A stretch of DNA of 34,979 bases. Origin: Prevotella sp. (GTDB taxonomy: Bacteria > Bacteroidota > Bacteroidia > Bacteroidales > Bacteroidaceae). Where the stretch lies: NCBI GenBank assembly GCA_020026195.1, contig JAHHQW010000024.1, positions 1 through 34,979 of the forward strand. Direction: 5' to 3'. Below, piece by piece: positions 7,612-16,460 of the stretch. The position numbers and the translations under genes are program-made. The notes below the pieces were generated by a model, which saw only the letters and a program-made list of their open reading frames with translations, had not been told where the DNA came from and ran no database searches. Each line of letters begins with the position of its first letter. Position 1 is the first letter of the stretch.

Positions 7612-8952
7612 TTATTTTACGATTATCTTTTTTCCATTTACTATGTAAACTCCTTTCTGAAGTTCATCAGGATTTACCCTGATGCCAGAAATACTGTAAA
7701 CGTTGTCTTTATGTTCGTCACAGCTGATATTGTCTACCGATGCTGTTCCGCTGCCTTTAATGTCGGCAAAGCGCATTACCTGCAGATCGGTTGTGGCAAA
7801 GACTATGTTCTCTATTCTTACATCGTCTGTGTCTGCATTTATGTTCAGGATGTCTTCATCTTCTATGACACTGCCTCCGTCTGAAGATACTACCACACGG
7901 TAACGGTTGTCTGCTATGCGTGCATATCTCAGGTTATGTGTAGATGTCATGGCTGCACCAGTCTCTACCGATGTTATCTCTGAGCCTTCGGGAACAACGA
8001 TGTCCATCTGGAATCCGCGGTATTCATTGTCTGCATGAAGTCTGAGGACCGTGTTTCCATTTAAAGACTCTGCCATAAGTACATCTCCGCTGTCTTTATG
8101 TGACTGTGCGGGAACAGTATTTCGTTCAAGTATCATGTCTATAATTGACTCCACGTCCACCACATTGATTTCTCCATTAGCATCAATGTCTGCACCTTTG
8201 GTGTTAAAGATTCCTCCCTTACCGTTAAGTATATAGTCTGTAGTGCACGATACATCTGCTACATTTATCTTCATGTCATAATTGACGTCGCCCAGCAGGA
8301 ACTCTCCGCCGTCGTCAACAAGCAGCATGAATGCAAGGTTTCCGTAATTGCGTCCTGCATTGTCAATCCATCCGCTGCCGAAGTTCATTAAGAATGCATT
8401 TTCCATTGTGCTTGCATACGACACGACAATAGGACTTGTACATAAATCGCCCTCATTGGATGTCACCGTAAACGAATAGCCTACATAGATGTCTTCGTTA
8501 CCTACCTGATATGGTTCGGGAAACTGTGTTACATTTACGTCGTTGTCTTTTTCAAAAGATTTAAGCGTGCTCTTATCAACAGGAACGCAGCAGATGTCAG
8601 CCTTATTGGCTGAAACCGGAAGTTCCTTAGACATCCATACACTTACATTCTCTATATAGTTCAGACGCTCAAACGAATATTTCAATGCCTTTATTCGCTT
8701 GCCTAAGAGTTCGGGGTTTCCAGCCTTTATCCTTATTGCGCAGTTGTAATCTATCGGAGCATCAAACGACGAGCCAAGACCTATGACAGATATATTTTCA
8801 TAGTCTCCGTCGAAATATCCCCACCATGACTCTTGCAGTTCTTCTGCTGCCTTGTCATACGTCGATACAGGCATTTTTTCGTTGTGTGCCTTTATGTTCA
8901 TTGCAGACAGCAAAAACACAAACACAGCCAATAATCTAAATTGTGCTTTCAT
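7612..8952 (-). CDS. secreted dockerin-like protein, partner of the C10 protease
   Basis: 446 residues. Signal peptide about 1-22. The N-terminal domain (about 28-215, containing SWWGYFDGDYENISVIGLG) is a probable beta-sandwich of a kind I associate from memory with Bacteroidales surface proteins and C10 proteases; it has no protease motif. Two calcium-type loops (222-233 DVNYDMKINVAD; 255-266 DIDANGEINVVD) form a dockerin-like domain. A beta domain (about 295-400) and the same tail as the protease (GVYIVNGKKIIVK) follow. First gene of the operon, 16 bases before the protease. Possible roles are adhesin, protease carrier or protease regulator; none is shown by the sequence. Confidence 0.8.
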   Translation of the reverse strand: MKAQFRLLAVFVFLLSAMNIKAHNEKMPVSTYDKAAEELQESWWGYFDGDYENISVIGLGSSFDAPIDYNCAIRIKAGNPELLGKRIKALKYSFERLNYIENVSVWMSKELPVSANKADICCVPVDKSTLKSFEKDNDVNVTQFPEPYQVGNEDIYVGYSFTVTSNEGDLCTSPIVVSYASTMENAFLMNFGSGWIDNAGRNYGNLAFMLLVDDGGEFLLGDVNYDMKINVADVSCTTDYILNGKGGIFNTKGADIDANGEINVVDVESIIDMILERNTVPAQSHKDSGDVLMAESLNGNTVLRLHADNEYRGFQMDIVVPEGSEITSVETGAAMTSTHNLRYARIADNRYRVVVSSDGGSVIEDEDILNINADTDDVRIENIVFATTDLQVMRFADIKGSGTASVDNISCDEHKDNVYSISGIRVNPDELQKGVYIVNGKKIIVK

Positions 8953-8996
8953 ATATTTTTCACATTATAAATTAACATTAATAATAAGATTGGGGG

Positions 8997-9028
8997 CAAA
9001 GATATATACTTATAGTATAAAAGCCAAG
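8997..9028 (-). promoter_or_regulatory. promoter of the protease operon
   Basis: On the minus strand CTTG (9028-9025, one off TTTG), 20 bases, TATCTTTG (9004-8997), which matches the -7 consensus. Confidence 0.6.
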
Positions 9029-9101
9029 AAATACATTGACATTTTCTTATTTTAGTATTTATTTTTTTACATTCTGAACTGATAAAGATAAGATTGCTTT
9101 G

Positions 9102-9133
9102 TTTGGTATTAGTTTTATTTTTTAATAACTTTG
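9102..9133 (+). promoter_or_regulatory. promoter of the HAD-ribF operon
   Basis: TTTG (9102-9105), 20 bases, TAACTTTG (9126-9133). Divergent from the protease promoter, with about 75 bases between them. Confidence 0.7.
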
Positions 9134-9157
9134 CAGCCATTGCCGCTATTTTAAGGC

Positions 9158-9781
9158 ATGCATAAGATGAACAAAAACATAATATTCGATTACGGTGGCA
9201 TTCTCACCGGCTTCAACAGAGAAGAATGTATCAGGGCCTTCAATGACTTAAAGGCTCACGACGTGGCTCAGTATGTAGTGGACAAACGTCAGGAGGATTT
9301 CTTTTATGACCTTGAGATTGGTAAGATTTCTGTCCCGATGTTCTGCGACGAAGTGCGCCGCGTGGGCAGGACGTCTGCCTGCGACGAGGATATCTGCAAG
9401 GCCTGGGAACTGCTTCTGGCAGGTGTTCCGAAAGAGAAAGTGGAGATGCTTAACAAGCTGTCTGAGAAATATAATCTTTACATGCTCAGCAACACTAACA
9501 AAATTCACTGGGACTATTCTGTCAGGAAACTATTTCCCGAAGCAGGAATACATACGGACAGATTATTCAGACATGTATTTCTGTCGTACGAAATGCATCT
9601 GATGAAACCTTCTGAGGATATATTCAGAAAGGTTGTGAGCGATGCCGGGATAAATGCTTCGGAAAGTATATTCATAGACGACTCGGAGCTTAACTGCAAG
9701 GCTGCCGAGAGAACAGGACTTAACACCATTCATGCCCCGGAAGGAAACGAATGGATGGACATTGTCAAAGATTTATTGTAA
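9158..9781 (+). CDS. HAD-family phosphatase
   Basis: 207 residues. The four HAD motifs are visible: nucleophile Asp11 in FDYGGIL, Ser111 in MLSNTN, Lys150 in LMKPSEDIF and the acidic pair Asp174-Asp175 in FIDDSE. The second acid of motif I is Gly13, as in YihX-type sugar-phosphate phosphatases, so this is normal for the subgroup. A helical cap lies at about 20-90. Its stop overlaps the ribF start by one base (TAATG), so the two are translationally coupled. This makes a riboflavin-pathway phosphate a plausible substrate (inference). ATG at 9167 is an alternative start three codons in. Confidence 0.88.
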   Translation: MHKMNKNIIFDYGGILTGFNREECIRAFNDLKAHDVAQYVVDKRQEDFFYDLEIGKISVPMFCDEVRRVGRTSACDEDICKAWELLLAGVPKEKVEMLNKLSEKYNLYMLSNTNKIHWDYSVRKLFPEAGIHTDRLFRHVFLSYEMHLMKPSEDIFRKVVSDAGINASESIFIDDSELNCKAAERTGLNTIHAPEGNEWMDIVKDLL

Positions 9782-10734
9782 TGAAAACCATAATTATAGA
9801 TAACAACATTAACGACATGAAACCTTGTGTGGCAACCATCGGCTTTTTCGATGGTGTGCACAGGGGACATAAGTTTCTTATTAATTACATAAAGGAAATT
9901 GCTGAAAACAGGGGGCTGGAATCTACGGTGATAACATTCGACAAGCATCCGCGTCAGGTACTTAAGTCGGATTATATGCCTAAGATGCTGAGCACTTTCG
10001 ATGAAAAGCTTCTGCTTCTGGCTAAGACTAACGTGGACAACTGTGCGGTTCTGCCTTTCAACAAGGAGACTTCGGGACTGTCGGCATACGATTTCATGAA
10101 GGATGTTCTGCTTAACAAACTTAACGTAAAGGTTCTCGTAATGGGTTACGACAACCGCTTCGGACATAACCGCAGCGAGGGTTTCGACGATTATGTTCGT
10201 TACGGCAGAGAACTCGGCATAGAGGTGCTTCCTGCACAGGCTTTCATTCTTAATGGCGTAAACATAAGTTCTTCGCTCATACGTTCGTATCTCGACAAGG
10301 GTGAAGTTGAAATGGCTTCTTTATGTCTGGGGTATCCTTACTTTATAAGCGGAAAGGTCGTAGACGGAAATCATAACGGCAGAATGCTTGGATTCCCTAC
10401 TGCAAACATGGAGATTGACAGAACCGAGAAACTTATTCCGGCACCAGGCGTTTATGCCGTAAAGGCTCGCACAGAAAACAGTCTGGAACTGAAACGTGCT
10501 ATGTCTAACATAGGAACATGCCCTACTTTCGGAGGTTCTAAGGTTACGCTCGAAACTAATATTCTGAACTTTAAGGATAATATCTACGGCGAACAACTGG
10601 CTGTGTTTTTCTGTCACCGCATACGCTCTGAACGTAAGTTTGACAGCGTGGATGATCTTGCCCAGCAGCTGAAAACTGATGAAAATATGGTGAACGAGCA
10701 GTTCGACAAGGAGCATGAATTTCTGGAATATTAA
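9781..10734 (+). CDS. ribF: bifunctional riboflavin kinase / FAD synthetase
   Basis: 317 residues from ATG 9781. The N-terminal FAD synthetase (about 14-170) shows the nucleotidyltransferase motif GFFDGVHRGH (21-30). The C-terminal riboflavin kinase (about 180-305) begins GYPYFISGKVVDGNHNG and carries the PTAN motif (206-209) that binds ATP-magnesium. It makes FMN from riboflavin and then FAD. I chose 9781 over the in-frame ATG at 9751, which lies inside the HAD gene and adds ten unrelated residues. Second gene of a two-gene operon; no FMN riboswitch is seen upstream. Confidence 0.95.
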   Translation: MKTIIIDNNINDMKPCVATIGFFDGVHRGHKFLINYIKEIAENRGLESTVITFDKHPRQVLKSDYMPKMLSTFDEKLLLLAKTNVDNCAVLPFNKETSGLSAYDFMKDVLLNKLNVKVLVMGYDNRFGHNRSEGFDDYVRYGRELGIEVLPAQAFILNGVNISSSLIRSYLDKGEVEMASLCLGYPYFISGKVVDGNHNGRMLGFPTANMEIDRTEKLIPAPGVYAVKARTENSLELKRAMSNIGTCPTFGGSKVTLETNILNFKDNIYGEQLAVFFCHRIRSERKFDSVDDLAQQLKTDENMVNEQFDKEHEFLEY

Positions 10735-10747
10735 ACATATATACTCG

Positions 10748-10785
10748 TTGGCAGAATTAAATTAACGCACATTTGATTCTGCCAA
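10748..10785 (+). terminator. hairpin after ribF
   Basis: Perfect 10-bp inverted repeat TTGGCAGAAT / ATTCTGCCAA with an 18-base loop, 14 bases past the ribF stop. The T-run after it is interrupted (TTTCTCATTTTTG), so it is a likely but not textbook terminator. Confidence 0.55.
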
Positions 10786-11237
10786 TGGGTTTCTCATTTT
10801 TGTAGTTAATATATTGCAGGATTGTAAGTGCGCTAACATTCCCGATAATCTGGATAAACAATCCTTCAGGTAATGAATGTCGTGCACACTTGCCTTGATA
10901 AGGTCAAAGGAACGAATGCCTCCACTTACCCTCAGATCGCATGGAGTTTATACTCGTAATTAATACATGCCTTGTGATGCACATTATCCTATTGACGGAT
11001 CTTTTTCAAAATTCTCGTTTCCCATACTACGACGCTTGGAACGGGCAGAACGAACTTGTTTATCTGCTCATGTCATGAGGCTGACATACTTATACAGGTG
11101 TGTCTGCAAACTTCTTTACGTGTGTTTGCTATCTATGTCACGTGTGGTAACTTGCAGACACTCTATTTTTAGTATCAGAATATGCTGCAATCTGAAAATT
11201 GGTACGTGTTTTTCGATAAAATCGGATAATGAAATGG
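10786..11237. other. gene-poor stretch
   Basis: No coding frame with a believable start or family. A minus-strand frame is open from about 10940 down to 10762 but has no good start and could be a remnant. The one notable structure is the nested inverted repeat at 11101-11160. Confidence 0.5.
11101..11160. repeat. nested, symmetric inverted repeat
   Basis: Outer arms TGTCTGCAA (11101-11109) and TTGCAGACA (11152-11160) are perfect complements. Inner arms ACGTG (11118-11122) and CACGT (11139-11143) are also complements. The bases between outer and inner arms number eight on each side. As RNA or cruciform DNA this gives a stem, symmetric internal loop, stem and 16-base end loop. Confidence 0.6.
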
Positions 11238-11265
11238 AAAAAGTGTGTCCTTGGACAGACTTTTT
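11238..11265. terminator. bidirectional terminator
   Basis: AAAAAGT / ACTTTTT outer arms and TGTCC / GGACA inner arms, with a single mismatch between them. The A and T ends make it work in either direction. It sits 51 bases past the stop of the M50 protease gene. Confidence 0.75.
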
Positions 11266-11316
11266 AATGTAATACAGCCAGAACTACATAAACATAGATT
11301 GCTGCAAAATACAATA

Positions 11317-12462
11317 TCACTGCAACGGCATCTTTCGCAACATGTCTACAAGCTCTGTCTCATAGCGCACTTCACTGAGGTTGTAGAAAGTCTTGCACAT
11401 TTTAACGAAACGTTCATAAATTGCATCAGCCTTCTCTTCATCGTGTTCGTAAAGTCGGACATAGGCGTACTGCATTCGCAGCACATCGGGACGAACTAAT
11501 GCCTGTTTGTTCATGTAAGCCCGAAGATCGTCGTCCATCAGTCTGCCTGCATCATGGCCGTATGCGGGATATGCTACAGCCATAAAGACCTGCTCCATCC
11601 TAAACTCTCTGACATAAATGTCCACCATCTTGTCAGAAGCTTCAAGGGCACGGTCTATTATTACACATGCCTTGCCAAAATCTTTTCTCGAGACTGCTGC
11701 ACAGAGATCAAAATTCAGAGCCATGGCATGAATTGAATTTTCAAGATTTAGTTCTCTGTCGTCACACATATATTCAGGCATCACGCTGTCAATGTCTTCA
11801 CCCTGCTGCAACGATGCTAAGATACGCATGGAATTTAAAAACACCTGTGTAGAGAATCTGTCTTTCTTAAGTTCCTTTATGTTCTTTCCGTCATTAGGAA
11901 GTCCGCCCATACTCATCGGAACACCATTCTGAATGGCAAAAATCACTCCTATTATAGTAAATGCCCATACAAAAGATATTGCCTCAAACGACATGGAATC
12001 GTAGAAAAATGCTAATATCAAGCCTGATACAATTCCTACTACGGCATTTATTATCACGCCTCCGGCATTATAGAATGCTATTCCTGCATCTGTATCTCCT
12101 TCCGCAGGCGGAACCATAAGGCATTGTCCGCCGGCACCAGGTATGCCGAATCGTGAGAAATGGAATTTACCGTCCTTACGGGTTATCATAAAGTTTAATA
12201 TCATAAATGACAGGAAACGATAGCCGCGCATCAGTCCGGCAATAAGATGACCTGCCTCATGAATTATAATCTGTGCAAAAACAACGAACACAAATATAAA
12301 CATTACCTCTATGAGACGAAGTATTAGCTGAACGGAACTAAGATCATCGCCTAACTTATAGGATATTATCATTCCGTATGAAGCTCCAATAAGAGCACAT
12401 ATAAATATGAGAAATACTATAGGCAGAAAAGTTCCTTTTATTTTCTTTCTGTTTATTTTCAT
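11317..12462 (-). CDS. M50-family membrane metalloprotease
   Basis: 381 residues. Membrane segments lie near 12-34, 45-66, 132-154 and 160-180. The zinc motif HEAGH is at 68-72 and the third ligand motif is probably LPNDGK (Asp191), as in site-2 proteases and the M50B group. Residues 205-381 form an all-helical soluble domain that looks TPR-like and has no standard M50 counterpart known to me; there is no PDZ domain. Site-2 proteases cut membrane-bound substrates such as anti-sigma factors. No substrate candidate is adjacent. Stands alone between two terminators. Confidence 0.8.
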   Translation of the reverse strand: MKINRKKIKGTFLPIVFLIFICALIGASYGMIISYKLGDDLSSVQLILRLIEVMFIFVFVVFAQIIIHEAGHLIAGLMRGYRFLSFMILNFMITRKDGKFHFSRFGIPGAGGQCLMVPPAEGDTDAGIAFYNAGGVIINAVVGIVSGLILAFFYDSMSFEAISFVWAFTIIGVIFAIQNGVPMSMGGLPNDGKNIKELKKDRFSTQVFLNSMRILASLQQGEDIDSVMPEYMCDDRELNLENSIHAMALNFDLCAAVSRKDFGKACVIIDRALEASDKMVDIYVREFRMEQVFMAVAYPAYGHDAGRLMDDDLRAYMNKQALVRPDVLRMQYAYVRLYEHDEEKADAIYERFVKMCKTFYNLSEVRYETELVDMLRKMPLQ

Positions 12463-12502
12463 GGATATTTCAGATTATTATGTGTAGATATTGTTGAGGA
12501 AA

Positions 12503-12540
12503 TAAAAAAACACCCCGAAGATTAAACGTCTCCGGGGTGT
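12503..12540 (-). terminator. terminator of the glycan-utilisation operon
   Basis: On the minus strand ACACCCCG / CGGGGTGT (8 bp, GC-rich) followed by a run of T. It starts 21 bases past the stop of the last operon gene. Confidence 0.9.
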
Positions 12541-12561
12541 TAATATTATACTGTAACGATA

Positions 12562-13731
12562 TTATTTCTTACCGTCAATTCTCTGGTTGGGAACCCACTG
12601 TGTGTTACCAACAGCATGGAACTTGTTATTATTGGGTGAGAAGTCCTTGAAGTCGTTTCCTTCACCTTCATTAAGCTTGAAGTATGCAAAAAGATCTTCT
12701 GAGCTGGGATCAAGAGAATACATATTGTTCTGAATCTCTATCTGAGAAAGAGAACGCTTCCAGAGACGGAGCTCGCTGACCATTACGTTTGCCTTGAGGT
12801 AATCCTGGTTTCCGAATGTACACTTGTCCTTACCAAGGTTTACAACCTTACCAGGAAGGTCCATAGCGTTATCAGGCTGACCATCTACATAAAGAGTAAG
12901 ACGTTTACCTGAACATACGAATGCAAGGTGATACCACTGATTTTCTGAGAACTTCATGTTACTGTTCATCTGTGTACCCTGTGTCTTAATCTGGAGACGG
13001 TTTCCTTCAAGAGGAGCATCACCGAAACGTGTGTAGATTTCACCGTCCTTACCATCGGCACCCCAGCCACCGAAGAGCTGCTGGTTGTTGAGTTCACCGA
13101 TACCCTGGCCGAGTTTATCGATGTTTACACAGAATTCAAGTGTCCATTCTTCAAGAGCGAGGTCTTCAGAGAAATGGAACTCTCCGTTATTTGCACTGTT
13201 GAATACAGGAACATCCTGATAAACTACCTGATCGAGGATATAAACAATCTCGCTACCCGGTTCAAGAACGTTTACACGTCCGTCTGTACTCTCAAGTCTG
13301 AATGCAATAGCATATTTTGCACCAGTATTCTTGAGCTCGTCTGTAAGAGGAAGGATTGAAAGACCAAATGATTCTGATCTTGACATTCCTGTACCAATTG
13401 TTACTTCTGTCTTTTCAAGTTTGTAACTTGTTTCAGGCAGCATCTTGAATGTTGTAGAATTCTTGGCATTATATTTGCTCAGTGCTGCTGTATCAGCTAT
13501 AAGCTTAAAGTTACAGTCCTGCTGTGCACGGTCAGAAATTCTTACACTAAGATTAACTGAAATAGGATCAATACCAAGAACTATTTTCTTAGATGTATTG
13601 GCATTAGTCTCTGTCTGCTCGATATATGCCTGATTGTTCAGTGTATCGTAGTCAGCATCGTTTCCACATGATGTGAAAGCAAGAGAGCCTACTGCAAGAC
13701 ATCCCAATATATATGACTTATTGAATTTCAT
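12562..13731 (-). CDS. surface lipoprotein with DUF1735 and LamG-like domains
   Basis: 389 residues. A lipoprotein signal ends at Cys22 (LAFTSC-GND). Residues about 45-168 resemble DUF1735, the domain named after the N-terminus of Bacteroides GH18 protein BT_3987. Residues about 185-380 form a concanavalin/LamG-like jelly roll (EWTLEFCVNID, NQWYHLAFVC, RLTLYVDG, VSELRLWKRSLS), typical of glycan binding. There is no catalytic motif. As last gene of a SusC/SusD/GH18 operon, it most likely is a surface glycan-binding protein that holds the glycoprotein for the endoglycosidase. Gap to GH18 is 25 bases. Confidence 0.85.
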   Translation of the reverse strand: MKFNKSYILGCLAVGSLAFTSCGNDADYDTLNNQAYIEQTETNANTSKKIVLGIDPISVNLSVRISDRAQQDCNFKLIADTAALSKYNAKNSTTFKMLPETSYKLEKTEVTIGTGMSRSESFGLSILPLTDELKNTGAKYAIAFRLESTDGRVNVLEPGSEIVYILDQVVYQDVPVFNSANNGEFHFSEDLALEEWTLEFCVNIDKLGQGIGELNNQQLFGGWGADGKDGEIYTRFGDAPLEGNRLQIKTQGTQMNSNMKFSENQWYHLAFVCSGKRLTLYVDGQPDNAMDLPGKVVNLGKDKCTFGNQDYLKANVMVSELRLWKRSLSQIEIQNNMYSLDPSSEDLFAYFKLNEGEGNDFKDFSPNNNKFHAVGNTQWVPNQRIDGKK

Positions 13732-13756
13732 TGTTCTAAATGTTTAATATTTTAAA

Positions 13757-14857
13757 TTACTTGGCGGGGTTCATTATCTGAATAGCCTCACGCATGAAAG
13801 GATATGGAGATTCTGCTCCAGGAATTACATACTCGTATTCCATATGGAATGTTCCTACACCGGCCTTCTTGTACTCTTTACCTTCGTATGTAGGTGCCCA
13901 GTGAGCAAAGCCGAGAAGTGAAGGCATTTCTTTTCCATCTTCTGTATAGAATGTAACACCACCTGTCTTAGCATAGCTCTCGAAGTTTTCACAAACGATA
14001 ATCTTATTAGCTACCTGTTCGGGAGTGAGATAATCCTTAAAATGTTTTGCCTGTCTTGCATAACGTCCGTTCAGGTTACGATTGCCTGATGCTCCGTATG
14101 CCTGAAGAATGAAGTAATCGAAATACTCACCGTACTCAGGTGCAAATGCATCAGGTTCACCATCTACTACAAGTAATCTGCCTGTACCAGACTTCGGACC
14201 GATACGCTTTGAAAGAGTCTCTACAAATTTCTTCATTACATTTGCATTCTGCCACAACTCTCTGTCAGTCTCGAAAGGCTGTGCATAAGAAGGCTCTGCG
14301 TCAATATCAAATCCATCGTATGAGTACTTGTCAATTGTATCACATATTGCATTTGCGTACTTCTCTGTAGCCTCGAGCTGAGAAGCCTCGTCTTCACCCC
14401 ATCCCCAGAATTCATGTCTCCACTGGGTGTAAGTCATTCCGGCTGCAACTTTGTCAGCAGGAATCTCAGGAGTAAGCTGATCTCCAATATCGAATACGAG
14501 GAAGCAAACAAGTGCTTTTGTTCCCTTTATGTTCTGTACATGACGGAGGTCCTTAATCATGTCGGCAGAAGGATTGCTCCAGCCGCCCCACATTGATACG
14601 AAGTCAACACTATCGGGAAGACCGCGCATAGAGTTCTCGAGACTAACACCAGTACCTGTCCAGTTACCGAACCATCCGAAAGCTACCTGATGGTCGCTTG
14701 CCTTATATTCTCTCAGTGCCTGATAATACTCTGCTGTTTTGTCAGCATTTACCAAGTCCGCTGAATCCTTAATTTCTGTATCGGTCCAGTCGCTACAAGC
14801 TGTGAAGCCAAACATAGCAATCGCCGATGCAAGAATCATCTTATATGTCTTTTTCAT
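13757..14857 (-). CDS. GH18 endo-beta-N-acetylglucosaminidase, lipoprotein
   Basis: 366 residues. A lipoprotein signal ends at Cys21 (GFTAC-SDW). The GH18 signature DGFDIDAE is at 181-188, so Glu188 is the catalytic acid and Asp186 orients the substrate acetamido group. The barrel includes FVSMWGGWS, KALVCFLVFDIG, LVVDGEPDAF and YFILQAYGA. The sequence is of the EndoF/BT_3987 type, which cuts between the two core GlcNAc residues of N-glycans and frees the glycan. Chitinase activity is the alternative for the family but less likely beside DUF1735. It would act at the cell surface, feeding SusCD. Confidence 0.9.
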   Translation of the reverse strand: MKKTYKMILASAIAMFGFTACSDWTDTEIKDSADLVNADKTAEYYQALREYKASDHQVAFGWFGNWTGTGVSLENSMRGLPDSVDFVSMWGGWSNPSADMIKDLRHVQNIKGTKALVCFLVFDIGDQLTPEIPADKVAAGMTYTQWRHEFWGWGEDEASQLEATEKYANAICDTIDKYSYDGFDIDAEPSYAQPFETDRELWQNANVMKKFVETLSKRIGPKSGTGRLLVVDGEPDAFAPEYGEYFDYFILQAYGASGNRNLNGRYARQAKHFKDYLTPEQVANKIIVCENFESYAKTGGVTFYTEDGKEMPSLLGFAHWAPTYEGKEYKKAGVGTFHMEYEYVIPGAESPYPFMREAIQIMNPAK

Positions 14858-14879
14858 CTTTGTTATACCTTATTTGTTA

Positions 14880-16436
14880 TTATTTTTTCTGCCACCACAG
14901 TTTTGTAGCATAGTCATCCTTGCCGCCAAGCAGCTGAACAGCCTTGTCATAGTTGGCCTTGTTGTTAATCTTCTCGTCCGGAGCGAAAGGAATACGGTTA
15001 GGAACCTTAATGTCGTATCCTGATGTGCTCTGTGCTACATCAAATACCTTAGGATATCCGGTACGACGAATTTCGTTCCAGCCTTCCTGACCTACAGGAT
15101 AAAGTGCAATCCACTTCTGTGTGATAAGACGTTCCAACTTCTCTTCTTCAGATGCATTGTCATCCCATTTGATTGTTATCTTGCTTTCTGCTGATGCATT
15201 ACCGCCAAAACCATTTTCTACGTCCTGATAATCGGCAGGAGTATCTGTTGTGTTGTTGATGTAAGCATCATAACCACCGGCCTTCCACTGTTCGAATGAC
15301 AGACGGATACCTTCGTTATAAAGCTGTTCTACAGAACCGCCCATTCCTGACCATCCTGCAAGAGCACCTTCTGCTCTACAGAATGCCATTTCTGAAGCTG
15401 TCATCCATACACCGTCTGTGCTGTTTTCTACGTTAGCTGCAGAATAAATCTTACCTGCGATAGGCTTACTTGTAATGTTGGCACCTGCACGGCATCCTAC
15501 GATTTCACGATTAGAAGGTTCTGCTACAGGGAGGAAGTACTTTGCAAGACGGGGGTCTTTGTAACCTGCCATTATACTTTCAATATCAGCACATGCACGT
15601 GTATCACCCCACTCTACAGATGTCTTGTAAAGACCATTGGGGAAGTATTCGATTGCTGCATTATCAGCATTTGTCATCATGACACCATCTGCTACAGCTT
15701 TCTCTCCAACCTTTCTTGCGAATTCAGGATCTGCAAAACGCATACGAACTGCCATACGGAGCTTGAGTGAGTTAGCAAACTTATACCAGCCGCTGATCTT
15801 TCCGTGGAATACATGGTCTACGTCTTTGTTTCCCATCTTACCAGGGTTTGAAGCGAGTTCTGCATTGATCATATCTGTTGCCTTATCAAGGTCTGCGAGA
15901 AGACTCTTGTAAACAACTTCCTGTGATGAATATGCGCTCTTGTCTTCTTCAACTCCGATAGGATAAGGTCCGTACATATCTGTAAGTACGAGGAATGCCT
16001 GTGCACGGAGGATAAGTGCCCATGCATAGTTGAATCCTAACTTGTCTGTACGCTTCTCTACTTCCTTGAATGCAGATACTACTTTAGGAGTAGTGTCAGC
16101 GAAAGGATATCCTACCCATCCGTCAGGAGCATTGAAACATGCGAAGTTCTTTGCAGCAAAACCATTGTTTGCGTATGTGAAATAACGACCGAGATAGTTA
16201 CCAATAAGGTCACGGTTCATCTGATATGTATTCTCCTGCTCAGGGAATGCTTCGTTCTGCATCTGAATCAGGAAAGAGCCGACACTGTATCCGTCACGAT
16301 CAAGTTCTTCGTTACTGACAAACTCACCCGGACGGTTAGCATCTTCAAAACCACTGGTACAAGATACCATTGTTCCGGCAGCGAATGCCATTGCAATGCC
16401 AGCCATTGACGATTTTAATATATTTATTTTTTTCAT
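14880..16436 (-). CDS. SusD/RagB-type glycan-binding lipoprotein
   Basis: 518 residues. A lipoprotein signal ends at Cys26 (TMVSC-TSG). The helical TPR frame of SusD proteins is visible (FNYAWALILRAQAFLVLTDM; GWYKFANSLKLRMAVRMRF; ITQKWIALYP near the end). It looks closest to the SusD_2 group. It lies 24 bases after the SusC gene, and the two proteins form a lid-and-barrel importer in the outer membrane. Substrate is inferred from the GH18 gene that follows. Confidence 0.93.
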   Translation of the reverse strand: MKKINILKSSMAGIAMAFAAGTMVSCTSGFEDANRPGEFVSNEELDRDGYSVGSFLIQMQNEAFPEQENTYQMNRDLIGNYLGRYFTYANNGFAAKNFACFNAPDGWVGYPFADTTPKVVSAFKEVEKRTDKLGFNYAWALILRAQAFLVLTDMYGPYPIGVEEDKSAYSSQEVVYKSLLADLDKATDMINAELASNPGKMGNKDVDHVFHGKISGWYKFANSLKLRMAVRMRFADPEFARKVGEKAVADGVMMTNADNAAIEYFPNGLYKTSVEWGDTRACADIESIMAGYKDPRLAKYFLPVAEPSNREIVGCRAGANITSKPIAGKIYSAANVENSTDGVWMTASEMAFCRAEGALAGWSGMGGSVEQLYNEGIRLSFEQWKAGGYDAYINNTTDTPADYQDVENGFGGNASAESKITIKWDDNASEEEKLERLITQKWIALYPVGQEGWNEIRRTGYPKVFDVAQSTSGYDIKVPNRIPFAPDEKINNKANYDKAVQLLGGKDDYATKLWWQKK

Positions 16437-16460
16437 CTGTTAATTCCTTATTATAAAGTA

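Noticed and set aside
9751..9780. Earlier start for ribF
   Set aside because: It lies in the HAD coding region; the TAATG junction at 9781 gives the full RibF N-terminus.
10762..10950. Open minus-strand frame downstream of ribF
   Set aside because: About 60 codons, no good start, upstream stops in frame and no recognisable domain; perhaps a decayed fragment.
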